A stretch of 52,773 nt of DNA, taken from an uncultured Pseudanabaenaceae cyanobacterium (GTDB lineage: Bacteria > Cyanobacteriota > Cyanobacteriia > PCC-9006 > JAAUQQ01). The position numbers and the translations under genes are program-made. Of this stretch, positions 1-8,723 are shown in pieces (positions within the stretch are counted from its first letter, which is position 1; the number at the start of each line of letters is the position of its first letter). The DNA is taken from positions 1 through 52,773 of the forward strand of contig CALIJJ010000024.1 in NCBI GenBank assembly GCA_938017515.1, given 5' to 3'. The notes under the pieces were generated by a model. It had not been told where the DNA came from, searched no databases, and was given only the letters and a program-made list of their open reading frames with translations.

Positions 1-145
1 GATGGTTGCAGCAGTGGTTTTGCTGCTGATGTTCTTCGGCATTGGCCCCGGTGAAGTGTTTGGGCTCATTGGCGATTGGATTGGTGGTCTGGCCGGTGGC
101 GGGGCTGATCCCCAACCCACTCAAGCAGTCCCCCCCGTGAATTAA
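1..145 (+). CDS. C-terminal end of an unknown gene (partial)
   Basis: An open frame enters from the left edge and stops with TAA at 143-145. The visible 47 residues are hydrophobic (a run of V, L, M and F) followed by a Gly-rich stretch and a Pro/Gln-rich tail, which fits a C-terminal membrane segment. An ATG at position 2 is in frame, but it lies at the very edge, so it cannot be told whether it is the start or an internal Met. No family is recognised. Confidence 0.45.
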   Translation, partial: MVAAVVLLLMFFGIGPGEVFGLIGDWIGGLAGGGADPQPTQAVPPVN

Positions 146-323
146 CCATTTCGATGAACACAACGCCCGTTCGCCAAGATTGAAATGGGTGGGTGCTCGC
201 AATTGAAAGCCAAAGTTCAAGGCCAAAGTCCAAAGCTCACAATCTGCGGGGCAGTATGATGGGGTTGTGATTCGTGGTGTTCCCTTTGGTTCGAGGCTTC
301 GCTTCACCCTCTCCCACCCCCTC

Positions 324-1391
324 ATGAAATCTTCGATCGCCCCTTACCAGCGGATTGCCCTAGCAATAGCTTCCGTTGCGCTGTCAGCCTCTCCCAGTAT
401 TGCCGCTCAGCTCAACTTTGATCGTCTTTATGTCTTTGGAGACAGTCTTTCAGACCAAGGCAACTCCTTCGCTGCAACGGGACAACAGCTTCCCCCGAGT
501 CCCCCCTACTTCCCAGGGCGCTTTAGTAATGGTCCCGTTTGGACTGACTTTTTAGGGGAATCCTTGACGCTTGCTCCAGTCACCTTGGCTGAGGCCCAAA
601 CCGCTCCAGCTCCCCAGGGGATTAATTTTGCCTTTGGGGGAGCCAGTACTGGCACAACGAACAATAACAATGCGCTCCTACCTCCCGGAAGCCCTAGTTT
701 GCCGGGCGTCACCACGCAGGTGGAACTTTATCAATCCCTGGCAGCCTCTGGCGCAGCGACACCGGACGACGCGCTCTATGTCTATTGGGCGGGTGCCAAC
801 GACTACGTCAGTGGGAGCGCAACCAGTGCCCAACAACCTCTGACGAATATTGGTAGCGATCTAGAAGCGCTCTACAGCAGCGGTGCCCGTAACTTTTTGG
901 TGGCGAATCTCCCAGACCTAGGAGATTCACCCGTGGGACAAACCCGAGGGGCGATCGCCCTCAGCCAGGTCAGCCGTGAACACAACCAGGGATTGAGCAC
1001 ACTGCTCAGTGACTTTGGCCAACGTCGCAGCGATGCCACCGTAACCGCTCTGGATACAGGGGCCATCTTTGAGACGGTACAGCAAAACCCAACCCAGTTT
1101 GGCTTTAGCTCCACCGGAAACTGCTTCGCCATTGCCGAACTCTTCTTTAGCACCCCCGATCCAGCCAAGCTAGCGGCCTGTGGGGAAACGGCATTGTTTT
1201 ACGACGAACTCCATCCCACCAGCAACGCCCACCGCTTGATCGCACAGGGTGCCATCGCCGCCCTGGAAAGTCGTCAAAATCTCAATGTCCCCAAGCCACC
1301 GGCCCAATCGGTGCCCGAGGGGAGAGCGATCGCCGGTTTAGCGCTCGTGACGGGGCTGGGTCTTAAGCTTCTGCGCCGACGAACGGCCTAA
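324..1391 (+). CDS. Secreted GDSL-family lipase/esterase with PEP-CTERM-like tail
   Basis: A serine esterase of the SGNH/GDSL fold, expected to act on ester bonds of lipids or polysaccharides outside the cytoplasm. Seen in the sequence: an N-terminal signal peptide ending near ASPSIAA; block I VFGDSLSDQGN at about residues 36-46 with the nucleophile Ser; the block III motif GANDY; and DELHPT carrying the catalytic Asp and His near the C-terminus. The last 25 residues read VPEG, then a hydrophobic helix, then KLLRRR, the layout of a PEP-CTERM sorting tail, although the PEP triplet is PEG here. The ATG at 324 is preferred over a GTG at 267 because it directly precedes the signal peptide. The gene stands alone, 125 bp before the HtpX reading frame. 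Substrate unknown. Confidence 0.85.
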   Translation: MKSSIAPYQRIALAIASVALSASPSIAAQLNFDRLYVFGDSLSDQGNSFAATGQQLPPSPPYFPGRFSNGPVWTDFLGESLTLAPVTLAEAQTAPAPQGINFAFGGASTGTTNNNNALLPPGSPSLPGVTTQVELYQSLAASGAATPDDALYVYWAGANDYVSGSATSAQQPLTNIGSDLEALYSSGARNFLVANLPDLGDSPVGQTRGAIALSQVSREHNQGLSTLLSDFGQRRSDATVTALDTGAIFETVQQNPTQFGFSSTGNCFAIAELFFSTPDPAKLAACGETALFYDELHPTSNAHRLIAQGAIAALESRQNLNVPKPPAQSVPEGRAIAGLALVTGLGLKLLRRRTA

Positions 1392-1569
1392 ACCCAGACC
1401 GTGTGGAGCCTTGAACGATCCAGACCTCTAGGCTCGGCATCCAATTCTCACATTTCCTCAGTAGATTTTCTAAACTGGGCCTATAGCAGCCCTGTAAATT
1501 CCACGAAACCCCTTTCGTAGAATTTTGGGACTCGGACGTGAGGACTTGGACAAAGGAACAGGAGTATCC

Positions 1570-2445
1570 ATGAATCAACTCAAAACGTTGGCATTACTTG
1601 CGCTGCTCAGTGGTGTGTTAGTCGTCATTGGTAACACAGTGGGCGGTCCGGGCGGTGCCTTCTTTGGCCTGATCATGGCCGCCGTGATGAACGTGGGGTC
1701 CTGGTTCTATAGCGATCGCCTTGCCCTCGCTGCCTACCGTGCCAAGCCCGTCACCGCCAGCCAAGCACCGAAGCTTTACCGCATGGTGCAGCAGCTCAGC
1801 CAAACAGCGGAAATGCCCATGCCTGCGGTCTACATTGTCCCCAGCCCAGCCGCCAATGCCTTTGCCACGGGTCGAGATCCTCACCATGCCGCGGTGGCCG
1901 TCACCGAAGGCATCATGAAAATTCTGCCAGAGGATGAACTAGAAGGCGTCCTGGCCCACGAACTCAGCCACATTTACAACCGCGACACGCTCACTCAAGC
2001 CGTAGCAGCAACGGTTGCAGGGGCAATTTCCTGGGTGGCGCAAATGGCCTTTTTCTTTGGCGGTCGTCGCGAGAATCAGGGTAGCAATCCCATCGTGGCC
2101 CTTCTGTCCCTATTCCTGGCCCCCATTGCCGCCACCATTATCCAGATGGGCATTTCTCGCACCCGGGAATTTGCCGCAGACGCCAGTGCAGCCCGCCTCA
2201 CGCGCAATCCCCGTGCCTTGGCCAATGCGCTGAAGCGACTGGAAGCCAGTGCTCAGTCAATGCAGTTGGGAGGCAATCCAGCCTTTCAGCCCCTGCTGAT
2301 CATGAATGGCCCCGCCCGAGATATCTTCTCGAATTTGTTTTCGACCCATCCTTCGACGCGCGATCGCATTCAAAATCTCAAGCGCGTTGAGAAAGAACTG
2401 AGCGATCGCGAAAACAACGCCATCCTCAATTCCATGGGATTTTAG
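1570..2445 (+). CDS. htpX: Membrane zinc metalloprotease HtpX (M48B)
   Basis: HtpX degrades damaged or misfolded membrane proteins at the cytoplasmic or thylakoid membrane. The 291-residue product has two N-terminal membrane helices, the zinc motif HELSH in GVLAHELSHIYNRDT (about residues 125-140), further hydrophobic helices, and the third zinc ligand Glu in REFAADASAARL. Length and layout are normal for the family. The start at 1570 is set by GGAG at 1561-1564, five bases upstream of the ATG. The last four codons plus the stop (S M G F stop) form the first copy of a perfect three-fold 15-bp tandem repeat that runs past the gene end. A bidirectional terminator separates it from convergent purF. 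Confidence 0.92.
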   Translation: MNQLKTLALLALLSGVLVVIGNTVGGPGGAFFGLIMAAVMNVGSWFYSDRLALAAYRAKPVTASQAPKLYRMVQQLSQTAEMPMPAVYIVPSPAANAFATGRDPHHAAVAVTEGIMKILPEDELEGVLAHELSHIYNRDTLTQAVAATVAGAISWVAQMAFFFGGRRENQGSNPIVALLSLFLAPIAATIIQMGISRTREFAADASAARLTRNPRALANALKRLEASAQSMQLGGNPAFQPLLIMNGPARDIFSNLFSTHPSTRDRIQNLKRVEKELSDRENNAILNSMGF

Positions 2446-2475
2446 TCCATGGGATTTTAGTCCATGGGATTTTAG
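2431..2475 (+). repeat. Perfect 3 x 15-bp tandem repeat at the 3' end of htpX
   Basis: The unit TCCATGGGATTTTAG occurs at 2431-2445, 2446-2460 and 2461-2475 without a mismatch. The first copy encodes the last four residues and stop codon of HtpX. Because the unit is 15 bp, the extra copies repeat the stop in the same frame and do not change the protein. Confidence 0.95.
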
Positions 2476-2546
2476 CCATGACATCTTAGGTCCCCACCTC
2501 ATCAGAAATGCCACAAATCCCCCATGGTGGACAGCATTAATCTCGT

Positions 2547-2582
2547 AAAAAAAAAGCCTCCCGCCAATGCAGGAGGCTTTTT
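2547..2582. terminator. Bidirectional intrinsic terminator between htpX and purF
   Basis: Arms GCCTCC (2556-2561) and GGAGGC (2572-2577) are flanked by an A-run on the left and a T-run on the right, so a hairpin plus U-tract forms on either strand. It lies between the convergent ends of htpX and purF and can serve both. Confidence 0.85.
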
Positions 2583-2630
2583 CACCCAATGAAATGAAAA
2601 CACCCAAAAGCGGTGCTATCCAAACACGGC

Positions 2631-4331
2631 TTAGGCAAGGGCAGCAGCCTTTTCAAACATGAGCTTGGAACGCTTCATCTGGCTCGGAATTTCCACCGGA
2701 TAATCCCCCGTAAAGCAAGCCGTACAGAAATGCCCCACGCTCTCCTGGGTGGCCTTCAGCATACCGTCCAGACTGAGATAGGCCAGGGAATCTACACCAA
2801 TTTGCTCAGCAATTTCTTCCACGGTCTTAGTGGCACCAATGAGCTGATCTTGGTTATCCGTATCGATGCCGTAAAAACAGGGATGGGTAACCGGCGGCGA
2901 CGAAATGCGCATGTGGACTTCCTTTGCCCCTGCATCCCGCAGCATCTTGACGAGTTTGCGGCTTGTGGTCCCTCGCACAATGGAATCATCCACAACAATG
3001 ACCCGCTTGTCCGTGAGAACATCCTTGAGAGGATTGAGTTTCATTCGAATCCCAACTTCCCGCATCGTCTGGGTTGGCTGAATGAACGTGCGACCAACGT
3101 AGCGGTTTTTGATCAAGCCCTCCGCATAGGGGATACCGGAATCTTCAGAGAAACCGATCGCGGCCGGAATTCCAGAATCCGGCACACCGATAACTAAATC
3201 TGCTTCAACGGTGGATTCTGCCGCCAACTGCCGACCGATACGCTGCCGATAGCTGTAGAGTGTCTCACCGTGGAACAAACTATCCGGGCGAGCAAAATAA
3301 ATCATCTCGAAGATGCAGAGCTTCGGATCGGGCTGACTCACCCAATGGAACGACGCCAAACCTTCTTCATTGATCCAAACCACCTCACCGGGTTCCACAT
3401 CGCGCAGATAATCCGCACCAATGATATCCAGGGCACAGGTTTCTGATGCCAGGACATAAAATGGCTTATGGGTAGGGCCGTCAGGGTTTTCGAGCGTACC
3501 AATCACGAGGGGGCGAATACCCTGGGGATCACGCACCCCCATCATGCCCTTAGGTGTGCCAACAACGAGGCTGAAGGCGCCTTCACAACGGCGGAAGGCA
3601 GTGATACCCGCTTCTAACCAATCTTTGTCGCCCTGATCCGCGGCCTCGGAGATGGCGAGGGCGATCATCTCAGAATCCGTCGTCGTTTCAACAACGCGAT
3701 CGCTGCCCTCGAACTCGGCTCGCAGCACTGAAGTATTCACCAGGTTGCCATTGTGGGCCAAGGCCAGCTTGCCCAAACGAGAATCCAACTCAGCGGGCTG
3801 GGCATTGCCCACATGACTGGACCCCGTGGTGGAATAGCGCGTATGGCCCACGGCCATGTTGCCACTCATCTCAGCGAGGACTTCTTCGCTAAAGACCTGG
3901 GAAACCAAGCCCATATGCTTGTAAGTATTGACCCGTTCACCGTCAAACACCGAAATGCCTGCCGACTCCTGACCACGGTGTTGCAGGGCATAGAGGCCAA
4001 AGTAGGCCATCTTAGCCACATCCATACCGGGGGCATAAACGCCAAAAACACCACAGGCTTCCTCGGGTTTGTCCGGGCGTTCGGCAATGGCTGCGGCAAC
4101 ATCGAATTGCGGAGCCTGGTCGGGTGTAGGACAACCTGTTTCGGATGGAGAGGCTGTTTCGGACGGAGAGGCTGTTTCGGACAGAGAAACTACTTCGGAT
4201 GGAGAGGATTCGAAAGAGACCGAATCAGAAACGGAAGATTCTGAACCGGCAGAGAAAGGGGAAGGGAGATGCAAACCCTGAGTAGGGGGTACGCTGGGAG
4301 ACTCGCCAGAAACAGAATGGTGAGACATCAT
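2631..4331 (-). CDS. purF: Amidophosphoribosyltransferase PurF with unusually long propeptide
   Basis: First committed step of purine synthesis: PRPP plus glutamine gives phosphoribosylamine. The N-terminal nucleophile amidotransferase domain starts at Cys93 in EACGVFGVY. The phosphoribosyltransferase PRPP loop appears as VIVVDDSIVRGTTS. The C-terminal Cys-rich motif (HFCTACFTGDYP) fits the iron-sulphur type of PurF. In this family the catalytic Cys is exposed by removal of a propeptide, so about 92 residues would have to be removed here. That segment is rich in Ser, Glu and Pro and carries a repeated SETASP motif encoded by four copies of an 18-bp repeat. Two adjacent ATGs exist (4331, 4328). 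It lies downstream of purL on the same strand with a 370-bp gap, so it may have its own promoter. Confidence 0.95.
   Translation of the reverse strand: MMSHHSVSGESPSVPPTQGLHLPSPFSAGSESSVSDSVSFESSPSEVVSLSETASPSETASPSETGCPTPDQAPQFDVAAAIAERPDKPEEACGVFGVYAPGMDVAKMAYFGLYALQHRGQESAGISVFDGERVNTYKHMGLVSQVFSEEVLAEMSGNMAVGHTRYSTTGSSHVGNAQPAELDSRLGKLALAHNGNLVNTSVLRAEFEGSDRVVETTTDSEMIALAISEAADQGDKDWLEAGITAFRRCEGAFSLVVGTPKGMMGVRDPQGIRPLVIGTLENPDGPTHKPFYVLASETCALDIIGADYLRDVEPGEVVWINEEGLASFHWVSQPDPKLCIFEMIYFARPDSLFHGETLYSYRQRIGRQLAAESTVEADLVIGVPDSGIPAAIGFSEDSGIPYAEGLIKNRYVGRTFIQPTQTMREVGIRMKLNPLKDVLTDKRVIVVDDSIVRGTTSRKLVKMLRDAGAKEVHMRISSPPVTHPCFYGIDTDNQDQLIGATKTVEEIAEQIGVDSLAYLSLDGMLKATQESVGHFCTACFTGDYPVEIPSQMKRSKLMFEKAAALA
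4135..4206. repeat. 4 x 18-bp imperfect tandem repeat inside the purF propeptide
   Basis: Units start at 4135, 4153, 4171 and 4189 (for example GCTGTTTCGGACGGAGAG at 4153-4170) and differ by a few bases. In the purF frame they encode repeats of the type SETASP. The 18-bp unit keeps the frame. Confidence 0.85.
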
Positions 4332-4701
4332 GCGGGAGGTCGGCTCCTTATCTATTTAGACTGCTGGAAAATAGCGCTAAGAAAAAATGAGTCGAGGGCT
4401 CAGAGATAAAAATCAGGATGAGATTAAATGGCAGGCAGGGCCCGAATTGGGAAACTGCCACCGAGTATTAATCCGGGAAGCAATAGAGTTAAATGCTTAT
4501 GCCCTCAATCAAAGTACCGCTAAATCCCCACGAAATGGCGAAGGAATTTAACAGACGCTTAAGGTTTATTTAAGCATTTCAGGGGGATGTCACATATTTT
4601 TACCGGGTTGCACCTTCGGAGAGTGGCGAAATCCGGCGGCCTGGGTCCAGAAAAATTCTGTCCCACAGCCTCGCTTTTGACGAAGAATCTTCACGCCAAT
4701 T
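4332..4701. other. purL-purF gap with an inverted repeat
   Basis: No gene is seen in these 370 bases. They contain an inverted repeat GCTTAA (4557-4562) / TTAAGC (4570-4575) with a seven-base spacer, which could be an operator or a weak hairpin upstream of purF. No T-tract terminator after purL and no tRNA-like structure was found. Confidence 0.4.
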
Positions 4702-7020
4702 CTACAAACGATTTTCGATCGCCGTACTCCAGGTTTGCGTCATCGCAGAAACAGCAGCAGCAATGAGTATTCTTCCCTCGGCAGTGCGAAGGGTTAGCTG
4801 ATCATCGTTCACTTTCCCCAGCGCCTGCCATTGGCCCGCCAGGTTGTCCTTAAGATAGGTCTCCCAAGTTGCTTGGTGAGATGGATCTACGGAAACGATG
4901 ATGCGAGCACCGCCTTCGGCAAAGAGAAGGCGATCGCCCCGTACCCCATCAACCGTTAGCGTGATCTCAGCCCCCTTGCCACCACTGATACAACTCTCGG
5001 CCAAGGCAACCGCAAGGCCACCCTCCGCCGAATCATGGGCCGAACGAACCCAGCCCTGACGGATACCGTAGCGACAAGCAGCCTGCACCCGACGCTCTAG
5101 GTCAAAATTGACCAGGGGCGGAATCCCGGCCACCTGACCATGGATAACGGACAAATATTCCGAGGCCCCCAGGGTGACACTTCCCCCGGTGGCATTAGCC
5201 GGTTGGCCAAGAAGGTAGATCAAATCCCCTTCCGCTTGCCAGCCCTGACCACAGATATGGGTCAGGTCCTCCACCAGGCCTACCATGCCCACCACGGGGG
5301 TGGGATAGATGGGCTGAGGATTTCCCTCACTGTCGAAGGTCTCGTTGTAGAGAGAAACATTGCCACCGGTAACCGGCGTGCTAAATTCGCTGCACGCCTC
5401 CGAAAGGCCTCGACAGGCTTCCGACAGTTGCCAGTAGCCCACAGGCTTCTCCGGGCTACCAAAATTGAGATTGTCCGTGACAGCAACGGGTTCTGCTCCG
5501 ACACAGCTCAGATTACGCGCAGCCTCTGCCACAGCCGCCTTAGCCCCCTCATAGGGATGGAGATAGACGTAGCGAGCATTGCAATCAACCGTGGCCGCAC
5601 AGCCACGCTCGTGGGGGGCTGCTTCGCCGGTCACCACTGCTCGCAATCGCAGCACGGCTGCATCCGCTGCCCCCGGCAACATCACCGTATTGTTTTGCAC
5701 CTGATGGTCGTACTGACGGTAGACCCAACGCTTCGAGGCAATAATCGGGCTGTCGAGAAGTGCCAGCAGTACATCACTCCAGGTTTTGCCACCAATACCG
5801 TTTTTATCTTCGGCAGGAAGCTGTCCTTCGTTCCAAAGCCAAGCCTCCTGGGCATAGGCTGGGGGCTCTGCGGGTAGCTCTCGCTGATAAATGGGCGTAT
5901 TATCCGACAAAGCCGTGGCCGGAATCTCAGCCGCGATTTCGCCCTGGAAATGAATGCGAACAATGGGCTCTTCGATAATTTCTCCAGCCACAACGGCCTG
6001 AAGCTCCCACTTTTTGAAAATGTCGATGAGTTCTTGCTCACGCCCCTTCTCAGCAACGAACAACATCCGTTCCTGGGATTCCGAGAGCAGGTACTCATAG
6101 GGAACCATCCCCGTCTCTCGCACCGGAATCAGATCCAGATCCAGATCCACACCCACGCCCCCCGATGCTGCCATTTCAGCGGTCGAGCAAGTTAATCCGG
6201 CAGCACCCATATCCTGGGCCGCCACCACAGCTCCCGTCTTAAATGCTTCTAGACAGGCTTCAATCAAAGATTTCTCAAGGAATGGGTCGCCCACCTGAAC
6301 CGCCGGGCGATCGTCCATGGAAGCATCGCTTAGCTCAGCACTGGCAAAGCTGGCACCGCCCATGCCGTCCCGTCCCGTCGTGGAACCGACATAGAGAACA
6401 GGATTGCCAATCCCCGAGGCACCAGCTTTAACAATCTCGTCCGTTTCCATCAAGCCAATGGCCATGGCATTGACCAGCGGATTACCGTTGTAGGCCGGGT
6501 CAAAGTAAACTTCGCCCGCGACGGTGGGAACGCCGACACAGTTGCCGTAGTGACTAATCCCGGCCACAACGCCTTCAAACAGGCGACGGGTGCGCGGGTT
6601 GTCGAGACTGCCGAAGCGCAGGGAATTGAGGGCGGCGAGGGGGCGTGCACCCATCGTGAAAATATCGCGTAGGATACCGCCAACCCCTGTGGCTGCTCCC
6701 TGAAACGGTTCCACAGCCGAGGGGTGATTGTGGGATTCAATTTTGAAGGCAAGGCGCAGGCCATCGCCAAAATCGACAACACCGGCATTTTCCCCTGGAC
6801 CCACAAGGACGCGATCGCCCGTCGTCGGAAATTGGCTCAGGAGAGACCTAGAGTTTTTATAGCAACAGTGCTCCGACCACATGACACCGAACATACCTAG
6901 CTCTGCCTTGTTCGGGTGGCGGCCACCCAGCCGCTCGACGATCGCCTCATATTCCTCCGGTTTGATGCCTTCAGAGGCAATTTCCTCGGGGGAAAAGGGC
7001 GCAGATGCTAGCACAGACAT
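4702..7020 (-). CDS. purL: Phosphoribosylformylglycinamidine synthase subunit PurL
   Basis: Small-type PurL, the ATP-dependent synthetase half of FGAM synthase, which works with PurQ (glutaminase) and PurS; neither is in this window. The 772-residue length suits the Bacillus-like small form. Visible family motifs: the N-terminal [23 protein letters not shown]; the nucleotide-binding [20 protein letters not shown]; and [17 protein letters not shown]. The C-terminal half repeats the PurM-like fold ([16 protein letters not shown]). The ATG at 7020 is preferred over an in-frame TTG at 7050 because a purine-rich GAGAAG stretch lies at ribosome-binding distance. Same strand and order as purF, so the two purine genes are probably co-regulated. 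Confidence 0.95.
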   Translation of the reverse strand: MSVLASAPFSPEEIASEGIKPEEYEAIVERLGGRHPNKAELGMFGVMWSEHCCYKNSRSLLSQFPTTGDRVLVGPGENAGVVDFGDGLRLAFKIESHNHPSAVEPFQGAATGVGGILRDIFTMGARPLAALNSLRFGSLDNPRTRRLFEGVVAGISHYGNCVGVPTVAGEVYFDPAYNGNPLVNAMAIGLMETDEIVKAGASGIGNPVLYVGSTTGRDGMGGASFASAELSDASMDDRPAVQVGDPFLEKSLIEACLEAFKTGAVVAAQDMGAAGLTCSTAEMAASGGVGVDLDLDLIPVRETGMVPYEYLLSESQERMLFVAEKGREQELIDIFKKWELQAVVAGEIIEEPIVRIHFQGEIAAEIPATALSDNTPIYQRELPAEPPAYAQEAWLWNEGQLPAEDKNGIGGKTWSDVLLALLDSPIIASKRWVYRQYDHQVQNNTVMLPGAADAAVLRLRAVVTGEAAPHERGCAATVDCNARYVYLHPYEGAKAAVAEAARNLSCVGAEPVAVTDNLNFGSPEKPVGYWQLSEACRGLSEACSEFSTPVTGGNVSLYNETFDSEGNPQPIYPTPVVGMVGLVEDLTHICGQGWQAEGDLIYLLGQPANATGGSVTLGASEYLSVIHGQVAGIPPLVNFDLERRVQAACRYGIRQGWVRSAHDSAEGGLAVALAESCISGGKGAEITLTVDGVRGDRLLFAEGGARIIVSVDPSHQATWETYLKDNLAGQWQALGKVNDDQLTLRTAEGRILIAAAVSAMTQTWSTAIENRL

Positions 7021-7212
7021 ATCGGACTTCTCGGTCGGGGACAAAGCCAATTGTATCGGGAGAGCGGGGGCGCTTGAACAGGCGTAAAGAATTTAAAGGC
7101 CGCAGTCAAGCCTGTCCCATGCCGTAACGCCCCACGCAATCAATGTCGTCCCGCCAATGTCCTCCCGCGAGCCAGGTCATTCTGCACCCAAGCGTCCCAG
7201 GAGAGGTGCATC

Positions 7213-7527
7213 CTAAACTTCGCGAGCTTCCTGCGCTGGATTCACACCATGCACCGGAGTCACTGCATGCTCATCCCGGGAGGAGACGTCCGGAAAAGAC
7301 TCCACCGCTGACCACTGCTGCCAGTGGCCCTGCCATCGAGGCCACAGCTCTTTCTTCAGGGAAATCGGCAGTGTAATGGGCCAGAACAGAGTCGCCACGA
7401 CCAAGACCATCCAGGAGCCTGTATCAGTGATGGGAGTATCACGGTCCTTGAGAAATAGCCTCAAATAGACAAGGCAGGCGATCGCAGCCACACCACCGTA
7501 GAGTTTGAAGAACCATGGAATCGCCAT
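7213..7527 (-). CDS. Small two-helix membrane protein, unknown function
   Basis: A 104-residue product with two hydrophobic segments (about residues 5-25 and 38-56) and a polar C-terminal tail containing Trp- and Gln-rich WQGHWQQW. A GGGAG ribosome-binding site sits about eight bases upstream of the ATG, which supports a real gene. No family is recognised. It lies between purL and the K+ channel gene on the same strand but is separated from both by about 190-230 bp. Confidence 0.65.
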   Translation of the reverse strand: MAIPWFFKLYGGVAAIACLVYLRLFLKDRDTPITDTGSWMVLVVATLFWPITLPISLKKELWPRWQGHWQQWSAVESFPDVSSRDEHAVTPVHGVNPAQEAREV

Positions 7528-7754
7528 TGAAAAATTCTCCCAATATTCCGAGCGTCGAGAACGTTTTGGGGCTTAATGGCTCTGCATCAGCCATTGATGC
7601 ATGCCGATTACCGATATCATCAGTCAGGGATTTTTGGGGATGGAGCCAATCTCAGTAGAGACAATCCGGATCAGGACGGCCCGGAGAGCTAGTTTTCCCA
7701 GAAGCTGCCGTACTTTACTCTCCAATCCTTCCCCAGGATTAACACACCATGGCC

Positions 7755-8705
7755 TCACTGGTTTGTAACGGATTGCGAAGAACACTTGGGGATCGGTTCA
7801 ATGGCATTGAAAAAGCGATAATCCACGTAGCGATCGCCCCGGGCCGTGGCATGCATCATGTCTACAAAGCGATGCTCCCACCAGACATCCCGAGCGGCAT
7901 AAACATGGCGAGCATGGAGCGGCTGCATGATGGTTTCATCCAAACCGCTGAGGGAAACCAGAATCGTAGTATTTCGCTTTTCCAAAGACTGCACGGTTTC
8001 ACCAAACAGCGGACTCGATTCATCAATGGTATGCATGACAGTCCAGCCCAACGTGAAGCGGGGTGTTTCATCGCGAATCAGCGGTACGCGGTAGAAACGC
8101 CGCATCTGCTGCCCCTCTGCGGAGACCTCATCCCGCAACAAATAAACCTTGAGTTGGGCTTCGAGAATTTGGTTGCGGCGGCGGTTTGCGGTACGAAAGA
8201 CAAAGGTGGGTCTGCCATCGTAGAGTTCAACCACAGCAACCTGGCTGAAGGAGACCCGAGCGTGGGATCGCGAAAATCGTGCAAAGGCTAGCCCCGTAAT
8301 GACGGCCACGCTAACGATGCTCACCATGGCCTGAATCGCCACCACCGCATTGGTATAGAGCGTCGTAGGGTACATGGCACCATAGCCGATGGAACCCAAC
8401 GTTTGAACGCTGAAGAAAAAGGCGTCGGCAAAGCTGCCGGGCTGGGCATTGGCGATCGCCTCTGGATTTCCATCCATCAGATAGAGCCAAGCAAAGGCTG
8501 TATTCACCAAGCCATAGCCCAGCGTCAACAGCACCAGAAACACCCACCAGGGCACGGTTAAAAAAAGATGATAGGGGTCACGCCAGTAAGAAAGCCACTG
8601 ATTGAGCCCTTCCACCTCAAGTCGTCCGTCCCGCAATTTGAGATGGACAACATTAGGACGAGATGTCAACGACTTGAAGCGCTTACGAAAGTCAGACCAG
8701 CCCAC
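7755..8705 (-). CDS. KirBac-type inward-rectifier potassium channel
   Basis: A prokaryotic homologue of Kir channels. In order: a short cytoplasmic N-terminus with the slide-helix sequence WRDPYHLFL (about 41-49); first membrane helix (about 52-73); pore helix and selectivity filter TLGSIGYGAMYP (about 102-113) with the K+-type GYG; second helix (about 115-140); and a C-terminal immunoglobulin-like cytoplasmic domain (for example RFTLGWTVMHTIDESSPL) that gates the pore. The start appears to be GTG at 8705, because no ATG lies upstream of the first helix. It begins 18 bp after the protease gene and is probably co-transcribed with it. Confidence 0.9.
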   Translation of the reverse strand: MGWSDFRKRFKSLTSRPNVVHLKLRDGRLEVEGLNQWLSYWRDPYHLFLTVPWWVFLVLLTLGYGLVNTAFAWLYLMDGNPEAIANAQPGSFADAFFFSVQTLGSIGYGAMYPTTLYTNAVVAIQAMVSIVSVAVITGLAFARFSRSHARVSFSQVAVVELYDGRPTFVFRTANRRRNQILEAQLKVYLLRDEVSAEGQQMRRFYRVPLIRDETPRFTLGWTVMHTIDESSPLFGETVQSLEKRNTTILVSLSGLDETIMQPLHARHVYAARDVWWEHRFVDMMHATARGDRYVDYRFFNAIEPIPKCSSQSVTNQ

Positions 8706-8723
8706 GGCAATGCTCTTCGAACC

